Shown here: positions 26,990 to 40,400 of the stretch, in pieces | Position numbering within the stretch: position 1 is the stretch's first letter | How the letters are laid out: each line of letters starts with the position of its first letter | NCBI RefSeq assembly: GCF_028769735.1 | Contig: NC_088176.1 | Span: 20,831,501 to 20,895,500 of the forward strand | Source of the DNA: Zonotrichia leucophrys gambelii | Lineage: Eukaryota; Chordata; Aves; Passeriformes; Passerellidae | Reading direction: 5' to 3' | Length of the DNA stretch: 64,000 nucleotides | Translations under genes and position numbers: made by a program | The notes under the pieces: generated by a model | The model's input: only the letters and a program-made list of their open reading frames with translations | Told to the model about the DNA's origin: nothing | Database searches by the model: none

Positions 26990-29290
26990 AGAGACATGGG
27001 AGAATGAGAGAGAGGAAAAAAGTGAATTCTGGAAATCTTGAAAGAAGCTGTTATTCTGTAAGCTTTAGCAGAAGAAAAAACTATGGAATGATAGGGAAAA
27101 AGTAGTTGAAATGTAAATCAAAAATTAAATTAGAAATTCTGGAAGAGTTTTTGCAGCAATATTCATTGGCTTATTGGAGAGAATGAGTGTGTAAGTAACC
27201 TTAGAGAGAGCCAACTTAAATATATATTAATGTGTTGAAAGTAATGGGATAAAGAAACGATATTTTGGGAAGCTTATCTGGTGACTGAAAAGTAAAGGAC
27301 CAATAAATAAGTTCAGAGTGCTGAGGTAGCCACACTTGGAGTGAATGTGGATTCTCTGTGCGACGATGCAGGGACGAAGTCCTAAGAACACAGCTCTTAC
27401 TAATTTCTCAACATTATGGGAAAAGCTTGAAAACATGTGCTATGAGAGCCAAAACCTAAAAGAGGTTACTCCAACTGTTTAAAAGTTGGACAGAAATAAT
27501 GAGATGTTAAAGAAAGGCATCCTTGGAAGCCTGACTACAATGAAATGCTACTGAGTTGAATGGTTGGAAATGAGCAAATAGGCCCTGAAGTCTGACACAT
27601 GGCTTTTTTAAAAGCTGAGCTCTCAGTGGAAAGAGGAGTGTAAGAGGAAAAGTGCAAAAACAAAAAGATCAAATTTAAAAAAAGGGAGAACTTAGGAAGT
27701 AGCTCAAGGTTATGGAATTGTTTGTTTCAGATAGACAGACCCCCTTTAAAGGTCAGAAAAGAAACACTATGTTGAAACAAAAATACCCAAAGGCAATGGG
27801 TGGAGAAACTTTAGAGTATATAATGTGTTTAAAAAGGGAAAATGAACCTGTCAGATGCTTGCTTACACGGTGTATGGTGATCATCTGGTGATCATCTGCT
27901 CATGGTGTGTGAACACATCATCATCTGTTACATGTGCTCATATATTTTGGATATTTCCTTTGTACCTGCAAAGGTAGTATCATCTACTCAAGAAATGCTC
28001 CCTCTCTGTTTCTGAGCAGGATAAGCCAATTTCTTAAAGAAAAAAAGAAAAAAAAGTCTTAGAAATACTGTATTTGTCATGTGTGAAAAATTTGTGATGG
28101 TAATCACAGAAAAAGCCAATAGGAAGAAGTTTGTAATTTTGAAGAAAACTGGGAAGAAAATGAAACTTAAATCGTGGGGTTTGGAACTAAAATTTAAAGT
28201 AGCATAAAGTATAAAGCAAGTGAAGATTTTAGAAGTTTACAAAGAATTAACCAGAATTGCAGTTAAGCTGTGAAGAACAGAGTTGGATTTTATTTTTTTT
28301 CCAGCATGTTAACAGAAAGGAAAGATGTGAAGTGCAGCCATGAAGGCGGAATTTGGCTGGTAAGGTACGAAAGGGAATCTCTGTGTTTTTTCAGTGTTGT
28401 CTTGCAGCAGAGCAGGAGAGTGTGTGGCACTCTGCAGGACTGAACAATATTTGGAGAGCATTGTGGAAATCAGAAAGCTGAAGGTTTGCCCTGTTTGACT
28501 GCCCAAAACAGACATTTTATGGACAGGGTATCTCAGCAGGGTCAGAAAAAGAGAGAGGTCTGGACATATGAGGGACAATAAAACAGTTGGGGTTTTTTTG
28601 TAGAAATGCTTCTAAGTTACAATGGAGAAGACATAGTTCTAGGAAATGAAATATGGAAGCAGGGTCATATCATACATTAGAGGGAAAGCTCTGTAAAAGG
28701 AAAGGAAAGACCAAAGGAAAAATTCCTGTTGCAGAAGAAATACAGAAGACTGTTGGAGTAAGCATTGAGAGGATGGAGGATAAATGACAAAGAGGAAGAA
28801 ATTCAGAAATACCACACTCTTCAAAAGTGTGTTATATAAGCATTTTTATCAGTAGAAAAATATTTCTTAAAAATACCTGCAAATGGTGAAAGGGAGTACC
28901 AAGAACAATGTGAAAGTATTGAAGGGCAGTGCTAAAGCTCATTATGGTTAGGTTTTCTGGAATATTCAAGTTGTTTGAACTGATCCTGGAAAGAGTTAGG
29001 GAATCATTATTTTCATGGCTTGACTCATGATATGAAAGGGGCAGGGGGAAAGTGATTGATATATTCCAGAAATGACAGGAGCAAGCATAAAAATGGAAAA
29101 GATAAAATAAATGAGACAACAGTTTAGTCATTCCTTAATAAGATTAAATTAACAGCAAATTATGCTTCAGAAATACTAATTAATATTAGGAGAGTAATGG
29201 TGACAAAAAGAAGTGAAGAAAGTGGAGGCAGAATATGAGACAAATGACAAAACTGAGAGAGAAGTTAATAAGTAATATGGAAAACCGGTA
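26990..29290. other. Purine-rich, strand-asymmetric block of the ADK downstream intron
   Basis: The plus strand here is conspicuously A/G-rich. For example, 45 of 60 bases are purines in both 28681-28740 and 29221-29280, whereas flanking intron is T-rich on the same strand. The skew depletes stop codons on the minus strand and explains the run of minus-strand open frames of 61-99 codons at 27227-29131. These lack any recognisable domain. No intact repeat was recognised. The block may be a degraded retroelement or a composition patch. Confidence 0.55.
27876..27897 (+). repeat. 11-bp tandem pair GGTGATCATCT
   Basis: Two exact adjacent copies occur at 27876-27886 and 27887-27897. ATCATCATCTG follows 20 bases later, inside the purine-rich block. 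Confidence 0.9.
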
Positions 29291-32200
29291 TAAAAATCCA
29301 AATGTTGCTCTGATTCTGTATTCCCTCACTGTCCCATTCTTGTTTTGTCCTTACCAATCTGCTTTCCTTGTCAACTGTAATTCTTCTTGCATGTAAATTT
29401 GTTCACCTGCAAAAAAAGATGGGTAGCTACGACAGATTGAGTACTTATGAGGCCTTAAACAGAAGTCTTAGTGAAGCATCTTTTTGTTTGAGACTTTAGT
29501 ACTCACTGGAAAAATAGGGACAGAATGTAAACAACAGGAAGAGGGTAAAAGGAGTAACAAAGGGCTCTCCTGACTGCAATACAGTACAGAAAACTGATGG
29601 AATCCAGATAATCAGTGAAAAATGCAGGTAATGTGCTTCTAAAGGTGCTGTATTACTATTAGACCCAGTTTTTGGGTTGGTTTTTTTTTCCCTTAACTCA
29701 CCAATAAGACATGTTGATAACTTTGCTGGATCAAATTTCAATTGATCAGGCATCAGTCACTAAAAATTGCTTGATAATACTTTGGAAAATGAGGACTAGA
29801 GAGGATGACTGAATTGCAATCCTTTCATTTCTGGAATAGAAACCACCGTTTAACTTTCCTGTTGGCTTGGCATTAGAATTATCCATTTATACTAACTTTT
29901 AGTTTTGCTGTATGTTTGAAGTTGTGATGCATGTTTAAGAACAAGAAGTGTAGGGGTATCAAATTGAAACTGCAGTGTGCTTCTCTGACCTTTACTTGTC
30001 TCATTAAATTTTGGCTTTATATCTAATATGATATGTGACATCTTGCTTTAATCTGAGCTCTTGCAATCTCTCCAGATGATTGGATCCATTATATTAAATC
30101 TATAAAATATGCATACATGTAACTGCATACAGTTCATAAATAATGTATTGTTTTAGGGTTCTGCCAACAAACTAAATTCAGATTCATAGAGACAGTGTTT
30201 TACTGCTACTCAGCTTCCTTCCGTAATTTTAGTTAAGTCTGTGCCCATCTAACAGCAGACATTGATCTGGAAAGGAAAAAAAATTCTGAGTCTTTTAATA
30301 GGGCTTATGACTTGAAAGTATGTAAAGCAAATAGCTTACACATGCAGAGAGGGCAAGTATTGCTGACCAGGCTGTATTTGCATGATTTTTATCAGCATTT
30401 CTTTTGGTTTTAGAGTGCTGAGATTAGAACTGCAAGAAATAGTCTTTGAAGTTTTATCTTTCTAACACAAGTGTTGGATTTCAAGTTCAATTTGATAGAA
30501 TTTTATAACTTGGATTTTAAACTACATGACCTTGGCAACAAACAGCACACTTTCTTTCTTGTTTTTCTGGAAGTACTTATAAAGAATGCCACAGTCTTCA
30601 TCCTCAGAATGGGTGCTCCTGGTATTTGTCCTGTTTCTTAATAGTTTATTTTTGTTCTAGCAACTCTAGTGTTGCTGTGAATCTCACTTAGCAGCTAGAG
30701 AATCCTGTATTGTTTATTAATCCTTGGTAGATTTGTGAAATTCTCATTACACAAGTTTTATTACTGCTGATGCAATGTGAGCTTGGAAGAATGTAGCTTG
30801 ACACATTTCAACTTGAATTGGTAGGACTGGCAGGTAAAGGGAAAAATGTAAAATAGAATTTCGGGGAAACTTTCATATAGATAACTCCTGGAAATTCACA
30901 GTAATGTTTGTATAATGACACCTGACAGAAGCATCATAACTCCCTTTTTCTTTCTGCATTACTTCTTGCTATCTAATTGTAACCTTTCAATTTTGGAGCT
31001 GTGCAACATTTTTGGGAAAAGCCTACATCCTGTCATTAGATACTTTAAAGAAGTTTGGCTTTAAGATAGAGTACATCTTTATTAAGAGTAAATAAAGTGT
31101 TGATTGGAATGACATTTAAATGTGGGATAACATTGACAGAATAATATGCTAAATTATGTTGAGCTTTTGAATTCACATCAGGGAAGTATGGCACTTTTCT
31201 GAATATCAGTCTCTATTTCAAGCACTTGTAAATTAATCCAAATTTTCCTTCTTCCATTATTATTAAATTGTTCTGTTAATCTAAAGGGATTGTGTGTTTT
31301 AGCATTCTAATGAACTCATAAGTATGAGAATTTAGCTTTGAAAAATGAACAGATTTGTGCTTGTTTATAAAAAGTGGTATGCTCTAAAGGCTTAGAAGTA
31401 TTTTAAAGTTTTACTACTTGTTATGTGTGTAATTAGCCAAACTTTGGATTTATATTAAGCACGTCTGTCTACTGGGTCACTTCATACCTAATCCAAAAAT
31501 AATATGTAAAATTAAAAATTTATCTATAAAGAATACTTGCAGGCACAGAGCTGCATTTCATAAACAATATGAGCTGTAATCTTCTAAACATCTAAGTAGC
31601 TTCATTGCAACTGATTCTGTGCTTTTAAAATAAAGTTTATTGCTGTTTGCCAAGAAGTGCCCTTGGTTAAACAGTTCTTACTGAATGTAATCTACAAGGT
31701 CCATAACACAGGGTTCCATCAGTCCTTTAGTGGTTTCCTCCTCACTCTGTTGTCATTCTGTATAAATGAGCATATAAGTGATGAATTTAATCTTTTCCTC
31801 ACTTGTGAGAATTTCTGGATTACTTCTCTGTAGTAGATTAGACTGAGGCATAGCAGGAGGCCAGATTTGGCTCAGGAGCAGGTTTCAAAATGTATTGGAC
31901 ATGCATAACTGGCATGGAGATAATGCAAAGGCTACCAGAGGGGTCACCCCAAGCATACTCTCAATTTTTTCATGTTGATGGAACTTTGCAGGAACTGTCA
32001 TTTTTTAATGAAATCAATCATGCTATTGACTAGAAATGTTCTGCTTAATTGTGTGCTTAAAATCACTTACACAATGAGTAGCTTTCTCTAAAAACTGTTT
32101 CTGGACTATCACTCCAAGAAAGTGCAAGTGAGTCCCCTAAACAACTTTTTCCTCCTACTTGGTGAAGCAAAGAACATTTAGCTCTGTATCTTTCTGACCC

Positions 32201-32311
32201 AAAGGAAATAGGTAATTTTTTTTTGCTCAGAGAGGTAGGTTTTTTGCTTTCTGAACCATTTGGACCGGAATGTTAAATTCCTCAGAGTTAGTTTTGGCCA
32301 TACGTTTGATA

Positions 32312-32348
32312 TTCCTTAAGCAGCTTCATTTTCATTCCTTAAGCAGCT
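32312..32348 (+). repeat. Short direct repeat TTCCTTAAGCAGCT
   Basis: TTCCTTAAGCAGCT occurs at 32312 and again 23 bases later at 32335, separated by TCATTTTCA. This is a small slippage duplication. Confidence 0.85.
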
Positions 32349-34100
32349 CTGCTCATATGGGCTTGGTGGCCCCATCAAACATGTGTTTCCAATATTTTCA
32401 GTGGTTTAATCCAGCTTTTAAGAAAATGTACAAAAAAGGTCTCTAAATGATTTTCTGTTTGGTATGGTTTAATAAACTCAGGGGTAATAACCTTACCCTC
32501 TCTTCAGAAAAAAAATCCTGAGGTGTGTGCTCCTTTCTATGCCTGGTCTCACACGCTTGTGCCATGCTGGGGTAGCATTCTCAGTGTGGTCTTCTGTCAG
32601 TGCCATGTGCTGTCCTGCAAGTGCACATACCTGCTTCTCAATCCTGTTCCATGTAAAATAAGAGAAACCAGACAAAGTGCTGAGACTTAGAGATATTTTT
32701 TTCTTATTTATACCTTACTAAAATTTAAATGCTACTAGTCAGTTAAGTGGATTTCTTAAACACCTGTCCTCAATACTCTGTGATGAGTCCTAATCAATGA
32801 GATGTGTATGTGCTCAAGGAGTAGCAAAACATGCACAGAGCTAACAAAAACAGTCATTTAAGTTTGTCCCTCTGGAAATACAGCAGTGGCTATTCCCACT
32901 ATGGCAGAGATGATGTCCTGTTGATGGTGTCACAGCAGGCAGTACCACATGCCAGTGACATCAGTTTCCTGAACTACTTACTCTCTCAAGCGTGTTCTGT
33001 CACTCATGTGTGTTTCTGAATCAGTGATGTGTCCCTGCTTGTTACAGAGCAGACAGCCTTTCCTCATCAGAATTAAAACATGCAGCTTGGGAAACTGCTG
33101 TAATGCCTAAACTGATCAGTACAGATGTCAGAGAAATTTTGTAACATTTGAGAGTTGCCTAGATTTTTTTTTTTGGATTTTTTTGTCTTAGAGAAAATTG
33201 CCAGACCTTTTACTCAGCTGTAGCTAATATGATTTTCAGAGCCTTATTCAGAGCTACGTGGACAGTTCAAAAAAAGCAACAAAACCTTTTCATCCTAATG
33301 ACAAACTCTGCAAAAATGTAAGCAAATTTCCCCTCGGATTACAAAACTGAGAACTTGTCAAGCTTTGTTTTTTGTGCTTGTGAAGGAAGCTGATCTATTG
33401 TTTATGTGGTTATGGATCAGCAGTGGACTGGAGGACCTGACTTGTTGAGGCTGCTGATAGTGGGACTTTTTTCTGTAAACTGGAAAGTAGCTGTGTACAA
33501 CTCTGTGTATATTTATAGACCTGGGAATATAATTTCAGCCAATATCAGGATTGTAAGAAAATAAAGGTTCAAGGAGCCTGTGACTCTTTGGTTTTCAGAT
33601 TTTGCAATGCCAGGTCCCTAAATCTGTCCTCTCAAAAATGAGTGTTCCAGTTACACCACTGTCAGTTTGAGAACAGACTTTGTTAGATGGTAACTGTTAA
33701 GCAGTGAAAGATAAATGTCCATATGTGCATCACTTTGGTGTGGAATTGAGTGGTTCACTGCTGGTCCCATGGACTTGTCTGTCTGATGTATCAGAACCAT
33801 ATTCACTTGTTTTTTCAGGTCTTGCTCCTGGCCAGCAACATCAATAGCATTGTAGGAAGACGATCTTCAAAGTGATTTTGGATGTGACATATTTTAGAAA
33901 AACAGAGGAGTTGTACCATCACATTCCTGCTAAATCCATTCAGATAGAACCTTGAAACTTTCTCTTCTTCAGTGCGTTTGAGTGAGCTTCGGCATGTGTA
34001 TGCAGCCTCTGTTCATCCATCCAAAATGGTCATTTATTTCAATGATGAGAAACTGTTTCCATATTCTGGACTAATCAAACATCAGTCACCCACATGGAAT

Positions 34101-34121
34101 CAGAAGGCGCTATATAAATAG
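34101..34121 (+). repeat. Possible ancient LINE/SINE 3' tail (GGCGCTATATAAATA)
   Basis: AAGGCGCTATATAAATAG resembles the short 3' terminus shared by ancient L2/CR1-clade LINEs and dependent SINEs of vertebrates. TATATAAATA at 34111-34120 also looks like a TATA box. With no start-site evidence the transposon-tail reading is preferred. The upstream body is not recognisable, so this is tentative. Confidence 0.3.
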
Positions 34122-34133
34122 TGGCAGTTGGTT

Positions 34134-34208
34134 TTTTCTGGGTATACATTTCAGCTGTCATTTTCTGGGTATACATTTGGTCATTGGTCATTTTCTGGGT
34201 ATACATTT
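34134..34208 (+). repeat. Triplicated 18-mer TTTTCTGGGTATACATTT
   Basis: Exact copies of TTTTCTGGGTATACATTT lie at 34134-34151, 34161-34178 and 34191-34208, with starts 27 and 30 bases apart. The spacers share TCA and GGTCATTGGTCA-type text, which suggests stepwise slippage duplication. The array is immediately followed by a palindrome holding two TGAGTCA sites. Confidence 0.93.
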
Positions 34209-34209
34209 C

Positions 34210-34239
34210 AGGTGAGTCAGCCTGCTGCTTGACTCACCT
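34210..34239. repeat. Perfect 10-bp inverted repeat with two AP-1-type sites
   Basis: AGGTGAGTCA (34210-34219) and TGACTCACCT (34230-34239) are exact reverse complements separated by 10 bases. Each arm contains the AP-1/TRE consensus TGAGTCA or its complement. It could be a regulatory site pair or only a chance palindrome. No promoter or transcript evidence is available. Confidence 0.85.
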
Positions 34240-37200
34240 TATATGCCTCTTTAGCTATCATAACATCTTTTTTTGAAGCTGTAAAAACTTTTTTGGATTT
34301 TTCAAAAGCAACAAAGGAATTTCGACTCTGTTTCTAAGCTATTGTCTACCTGAATGCTGAATGAGCGAACTCAAACTTCATTGGTGTTTGTGTTTTTCCC
34401 TTAGTCAATGTCAGCTTTAACTTGCTATATATGAGTGATATTAATTAGCATGTTCCTTAATTTATCTTATCCTGAAAATTAAGCTGTTTCTAGGCAATGC
34501 AGTAATTAGTGCAGGCTGGGATTTCTCCTTTTCAGCAAAAATCTGTAACCCACAGTAAGGGGTCCTGGTTCCAAAGGTGCCATGATGTGAATCCCCCGAT
34601 GTTTTTGTGTGTAGAATGACAATGGGACTTTGTCAGAACATTTTGCCCCATAAAACTTTCCATGCAGCAGTGGGCTGATGGCTTGACTGACATTTATTTG
34701 ACTTGCTCCCACTGGTTGACACGGGAAGGAGAATGAGTGCTTGATTTGGCAATCTCAGAAGAGAGGGTAAATCCCTGTGCTTCACTGATATTAATTTGGC
34801 GTGCCACTCAAGCCTTGGGAGCTCGGGAGCGGTTTTATCCTTAGCAGCTCAATAAGTTACATAACTACATCTTTAGCAATTAATTAATGTTAAGTGAAGT
34901 GGTACAGTGGGGAGTTAATTGCCCTGGAAATCTGAAATGCCAAGTTAGAGAGGTTTCTTGCGCATCTTTGGAATGCTTCCTGTTGGAAGTATACTTTTTC
35001 TCCCCTTAACACAAATATCGACAATCTTGCTGTTAGCTAAGAACTCCATGCAGGTTTTATGAGGTACTATTCCTGGAAATCCTTCCCTCAGAAAGTTTAA
35101 ATATATTGGTATAAGTTTCTTACACATTTTTTTTGTTGTATCCACAGATTTGTTGCCTGAAACCATTCTTTTCTTTCCTTCAATGAGTTGTGCTCAGTCC
35201 AAGAGGATCTATGTCTGTATTTCTACTTTTGATTACTGCTAACTTACATTGTAGGCCTGTAATAAATTAGTATATCTTTCTCTTCCTTATGGATATGATG
35301 GAGGTAATAGTGGTTTACCAGAATAGAAATTTAATACAGGAATTTACTTAAACTTTTTAACAGTGCACAGAGGTAAGAACTGATTTGTGAGGAGGTACAG
35401 TAGTGCTTTTTTTAGGATCCTGAGCATGATTTCAAAGGGGCAAATTGTCAATCACATGAACAGACTGTGATACAGTGGCTTTTGCAGTGACTAGCATTAT
35501 GTGCTGCTTTTTTCAAAGAAAGGATATGGGATAATGCAATGAATTCCCCATAGAGAAGTCTAATCCTAGGACTGCTCCATTAGCAGTTCACTGACCCATA
35601 AGAGTAGGCCTATAGGTTATCTTGTTATTGGTACATATGTCTAGTTAAAAAAAAAAAGAAACAAACAAAAACTTTTGTAAAATTTGATCTCATTGATATG
35701 CATTGAGTTTCACAGTTTTATTTTTCTTTCTGCAAAATAAAATTTGGAGGGATTAGGCCTGTTATCATCTCAACTGTAGTAGAAAATGTACCAGAGTATT
35801 TACCTCATGTTGCTGGAGTTCCATTCAAAATGGTGACAAGACCTGAAGGGTAAAAACATGGCTCTTGTATAATGTGAATTTGTTAAAGCACAAAAAAATA
35901 TGCAGCAGCTCCACTTAGATTTTTGCTGTACTGTACCTATAAAGTAGTGAAAGCTGGTAGTTATTCACTTCAAGTGCTGTGCTTGTGTTCTGCTTTTAAC
36001 TGAGGGGATTTTTTTCACTTGTGAGTGAGGAAGAGACCTTTATGTGTAATAGCTGCATTCTTTATCCTTTGCCTTGCTATGCAAGATCCTGTTCCTAAGG
36101 ATCTGTCTTCCACTCTTCCTCCATCCTCACTGGACTAACTGAACAATGTCTGCGGTATTCAACTTGTTTGCTTCTACACAGTTGTAGTTGTTCCATTTTT
36201 CGGGTAAGAAGACTACTCTGATTTACTAAGGCATCTTTAGGAGTTAGATGCAGACTTTGTGGAATTGAATGGTATTTAGTTATGGAAGACATACTTTATA
36301 TTACATACATATCAGTATAAGCAGAGTGAAGTTTATAGAGATCCTGTTGAAGTGAAATGAGTACACCCAATTATACTGAGCTTCTTCATGACATTACAGT
36401 CTGACAAATAAACTAATTCAATAAAATGATTTACTCTTGCTCTGCCAATGGTAGCATTAATGTGTTGACACTTACTTGTAAACCCTAAGAATACATCTTT
36501 ATCTTATTGTCTTTGTAGTGGTATAAGTGAGCTGTATGATCGATTAAGTTGGTTAGCTTGTCTTTTAAAATACAGCCTGAAATCAGTGATCTCATCTTCT
36601 TAATTTGTAAATAAAATAAATGGGTTTTAGTTTTTAAAAAACAGTTTTTTAGAGATCACTGGAACTTTTAAGATCAGCTATGATTTTCTGCATCTTTTGT
36701 GGAGTACATTATGCATGACTCTAGATTAATTCCATAGTTTATAGTGGATAATTATTAAATGAAAAAGGAAACTTGTTGTTATTAATGTTTAACATTGTTA
36801 GTATTCATTGTTCAAGTTTTTACAAGACATTGTATACAAATAGAGACTACAGTGCATGTGACAGATGAAGAGAGCTGACTTTTGTGTGGCCTCAGCAGTT
36901 CTCATCTGTGATCTCAAAATGGGTGAGTTTATTCTGTAGCAGCTGCTGAATTGCTGCAGCCTGCAGGCTGGAATACAGAGAACATAGGTGCTGGTTTATT
37001 TTAATTTACCAGGCTGTCACCTAGGCTAGCTCAGTGGAAACGTCGTGAGCCAGTGAATTGTTGCTGCAGTGAGGGCAAGGGTTCCTGGGAAAGGGATTGG
37101 GAGGCTGTTGCTTGAACACCCCTAAACTCTGCCATGGAGATCTGTTCATTCTGCTAAGTCAGAGCTGGTCACCAAGCTGAGACCCCAGGAAATCAGCTCT

Positions 37201-37420
37201 GCCTCCCTGGGGGATGCACATTGCAGGAATTCATCTGCATCATTCACTGCGGTCCAGCTGTGTCTACATGGGCCCCTGCACTGTTGTGAGAGGGAATTTG
37301 ATCTCAGATTATTGCATCCTTTGCTTATGAATATTCCTAAAGATAATTGAGGTAGTCCAAGATTCAGCATTAGTCTAATTACAGAAACTGTTCCCCACAT
37401 TAATTTTGGGAATGGTTATC

Positions 37421-37469
37421 ATTCTATATGAATGATATGATATGATATGAATCTATCTATTCTATATGA
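37421..37469 (+). repeat. GATAT pentanucleotide run with flanking direct repeat
   Basis: GATATGATATGATATGA (37434-37450) is a short pentanucleotide microsatellite. ATTCTATATGAA-like text occurs on both sides (37421 and about 37459), so the run sits inside a small duplicated unit. Confidence 0.75.
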
Positions 37470-40400
37470 AATGCAGGTATCTTGATGACATGGTGATATG
37501 CATTACCTTTTAAAATTGCTGTGAAAAGTTGCTAACTACTGCTGCTTATAACAATCTGCCCTACTCCCATCTTATAAATGACATAAGATGGTAACACATG
37601 ATTAAGTCTTTAGGGATTGCCTATTTAAGTCACTGTGAAATTTTTCCAGCTATTACTTTCAAAACTTTATTAAAGGAAATATACAAAATGCCAAGAACAC
37701 TGCAGAAATATACTTCTGCTACAATTATATCTAATACTTAAATATTGTATCATTGATTGCATTTTTAAACAATTACATACTTTACAGTATATGAAAAGTT
37801 TTGGTTTTCTTCCAAGAAATTATTCTCAAATAATTAGTCTCAAGTAAGCATTTGTCTGCCTATTTAGTTAGGTTCATAACCTTGTCAGTTTATTTATTAC
37901 AAGCCTTGGCCCTCTAAACTGGGAGCTTATCAAATTTTACCATTGCTATTGATGAAGATATATCTACTTTTTAAATTCTTTGCAGTAATTCTGTAAGAAA
38001 CTGTATGCCTTGTTTTCCACTAAGCATGTTCTAGGATCCAGAGATCTAGAATGAGCTGAGACTGATGGGTCACAAATAATAGCAAGTTGGCAGGAATCAA
38101 AGGAAAATTTTCTCTTTCTGCTACCCTGTTTCTGGCATGGTTGGATAATGGCTTTAGGTATGACACATATAATTTTTTCAGAAGAACTAACATGATTTTA
38201 AAAACTGTAGCAATGACAGTTTTTACATTTACATACATAATGTAAATTTGAGCTTTATGCGGGGAATGCTGCTGTGAAGTAGACTAAGTGTGATTTTCTG
38301 TGACAATCTAACTGTGTTAGAATTGTAGACTAGATGACTCAAAGCTGCCCTGCTAAAAATAAAGCAGGTTTCTGTTTTAAAATCTGAGCTGTACACACAA
38401 ATTCAGAATATATATGCAAATAGAAAAAAAAAAGCAGGCTTCTGTCCATGAGATATTTTTTGTGGTATTTTATTTAACTCTTATGTACAGTTCTAAGATT
38501 TGAAGATACTGAGAATTAAGATACTTAAAAGAATAGATAACTCTGACGTGGTCATCAGAAGCTGTTTCCAAGAGACCCCTGTGTCAATAGCCCGATACTT
38601 TTCTTGCGAATAGAAGAAGCTGAGTGGAGCAATTAATGTAGGCAGCACAAGCTTGACATCCAGGTTTGCTTTTGTTAAATATTGTGGCCAAGTTAAATTT
38701 TAGAATCAATTTAAAGATTAATAATTAAATTCTAAAGCAGCTTCCTTCACAACATGGAGAATGGCATGGCATGCTTTATTACCCATGTTTAGGTATAGTT
38801 GTTGGGTATTTTCCAAGTCAAGCAAGCAATACTGTGTGAGATGATTGTTTTTTAATTGCAACATGATGGAGTGAATTGGCATTTTGGGTTCTCTGTTTTT
38901 CTTTTACTCTTGTAATGTTTTTAATCTTGTAATTTTTCCTATCCATTCTTTGAGACATATTGATAAACTATTTTGTTAGTCATATCAAGATGAGTTTTAA
39001 TTAATTTTTCTTCTTTTCTAGAAGACTTAGAAGGAGGGGAAGAATTTGACAGTCATCTGACCTGGGTTCTTGTCAGATTTTTCTTATTTAATTAGCATTA
39101 TGAAAAGTGTCTAGTTTTTAAGATGCTTTTAGTCAGATGAAAGCAGGGTTTTGCCTATTAAAATATAAATCTGTTCCATCAAAGACACAAAAAAGACATA
39201 AAATTGTTTTTCTAACTCATGCTCTGAACTACTCTCTGACCACTGACATTGAAGTTCTCTTTTATAATGTGTCTGGCGTAATAAGAAGTGACCTCTTCCA
39301 CTTTCCATGGTCTCTTTCCATGCCTTTTTAGTTGTGAGCATGCAAACAACACCAAATATTCCCAGTTCTAAAGCTATAATTTAAAATTATATGGGTGAGG
39401 CAGCCAAAATAAAAAAGTTTTAAAATAAATCCCACCCTGTTCTGTTCTTTTTAGGGCTTTTTTGATGGTTTTGCTTTGTAGTCTAGGGGCTGAAATGGCT
39501 TCTGACACTAGACAAATTCTGTGCAATTTCCTCTTCACCCTGAGATCTCTGCAAGTGTTTGCTTTGGATTTGTTCTCTAATACAAGCTCACTGTGCCTCT
39601 TAGGAGTCTGTAATCTTCCCTTGTTCTGATCTGAAGAAGGGAACATTCCTTTTTCCAAGGGAGCCACTCCAGGTTATTGTCAGGACAGTACAAATACCCC
39701 TCCTCTTAAAACAGTGGGACCCAGACTGCAGTGGCAAGATGTCATTACATGGAAGTTTTCTTTTTAGAAAGTTTTTCTGCTTAGGGAGGAGCTGATAGCT
39801 CGTTGTTAGTACAGAATGTGTCTGTTGCTGCTTATTCTGTCAACAAGCAGCAATCTCCACTGTCCTTATGGAAAGAGTACCTTATAAACAGTTCCAAACT
39901 GTTCCTTTTTTGCTTTGGTTTTGGAGTATGCTTGGGAGTGTTGTTGCCAGACATAGGATCCAGCCTGTACTATGGAGTTATGTTTGAAGTGTAGATATTT
40001 GCATCTCTTTCACTCTTTCAAGGAGAGTGCTTTTTTTTTTTCAATAGTAATATATGTAGCATACAAGGATGAAATATAATTTAGATGTAAGGGAAGATTA
40101 AAAATAAAAACACTTCATGCTTCTGTATCTTTCTCAGTGAATGATAGCTTTTCACTTCTGAAGAATCTGCTTTAGAAGCATACTGAAGGACAATTCCAAA
40201 AAATGCCCATCTTATGCCATTCTTGTGGAGCTATTCCACTTGGCCCTTTCATTAGTTTGGCTTTGGATGTGGGTAAGCATTAATTATAACGGACTAATAT
40301 TAGGGTTATAATCAGAGGTGTAATAAAAGAAGAGGTGGAAACAACTTTTCCAGAGTCATGTTCATTATTTGTTTGTCTCACATCTCAGGGATCCAAATGC

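Noticed and set aside
35734..35850. Relatively balanced stretch (GGAGGGATTAGGCCTGTTAT onwards) considered as a possible exon.
   Set aside because: No consistent frame with ADK and no matching splice pair.
39010..39080. Good pyrimidine tract and TTTCTAG followed by an open stretch (EDLEGGEEFDSHLTWVL).
   Set aside because: No GT donor in a suitable frame, the peptide does not resemble ADK or any protein I know, and the frame stops soon after. It is probably a pseudo-exon.
39374..39667. Minus-strand frame of 97 codons with a basic composition.
   Set aside because: No recognisable domain and no supporting splice or poly(A) context. It is a chance frame in the intron.
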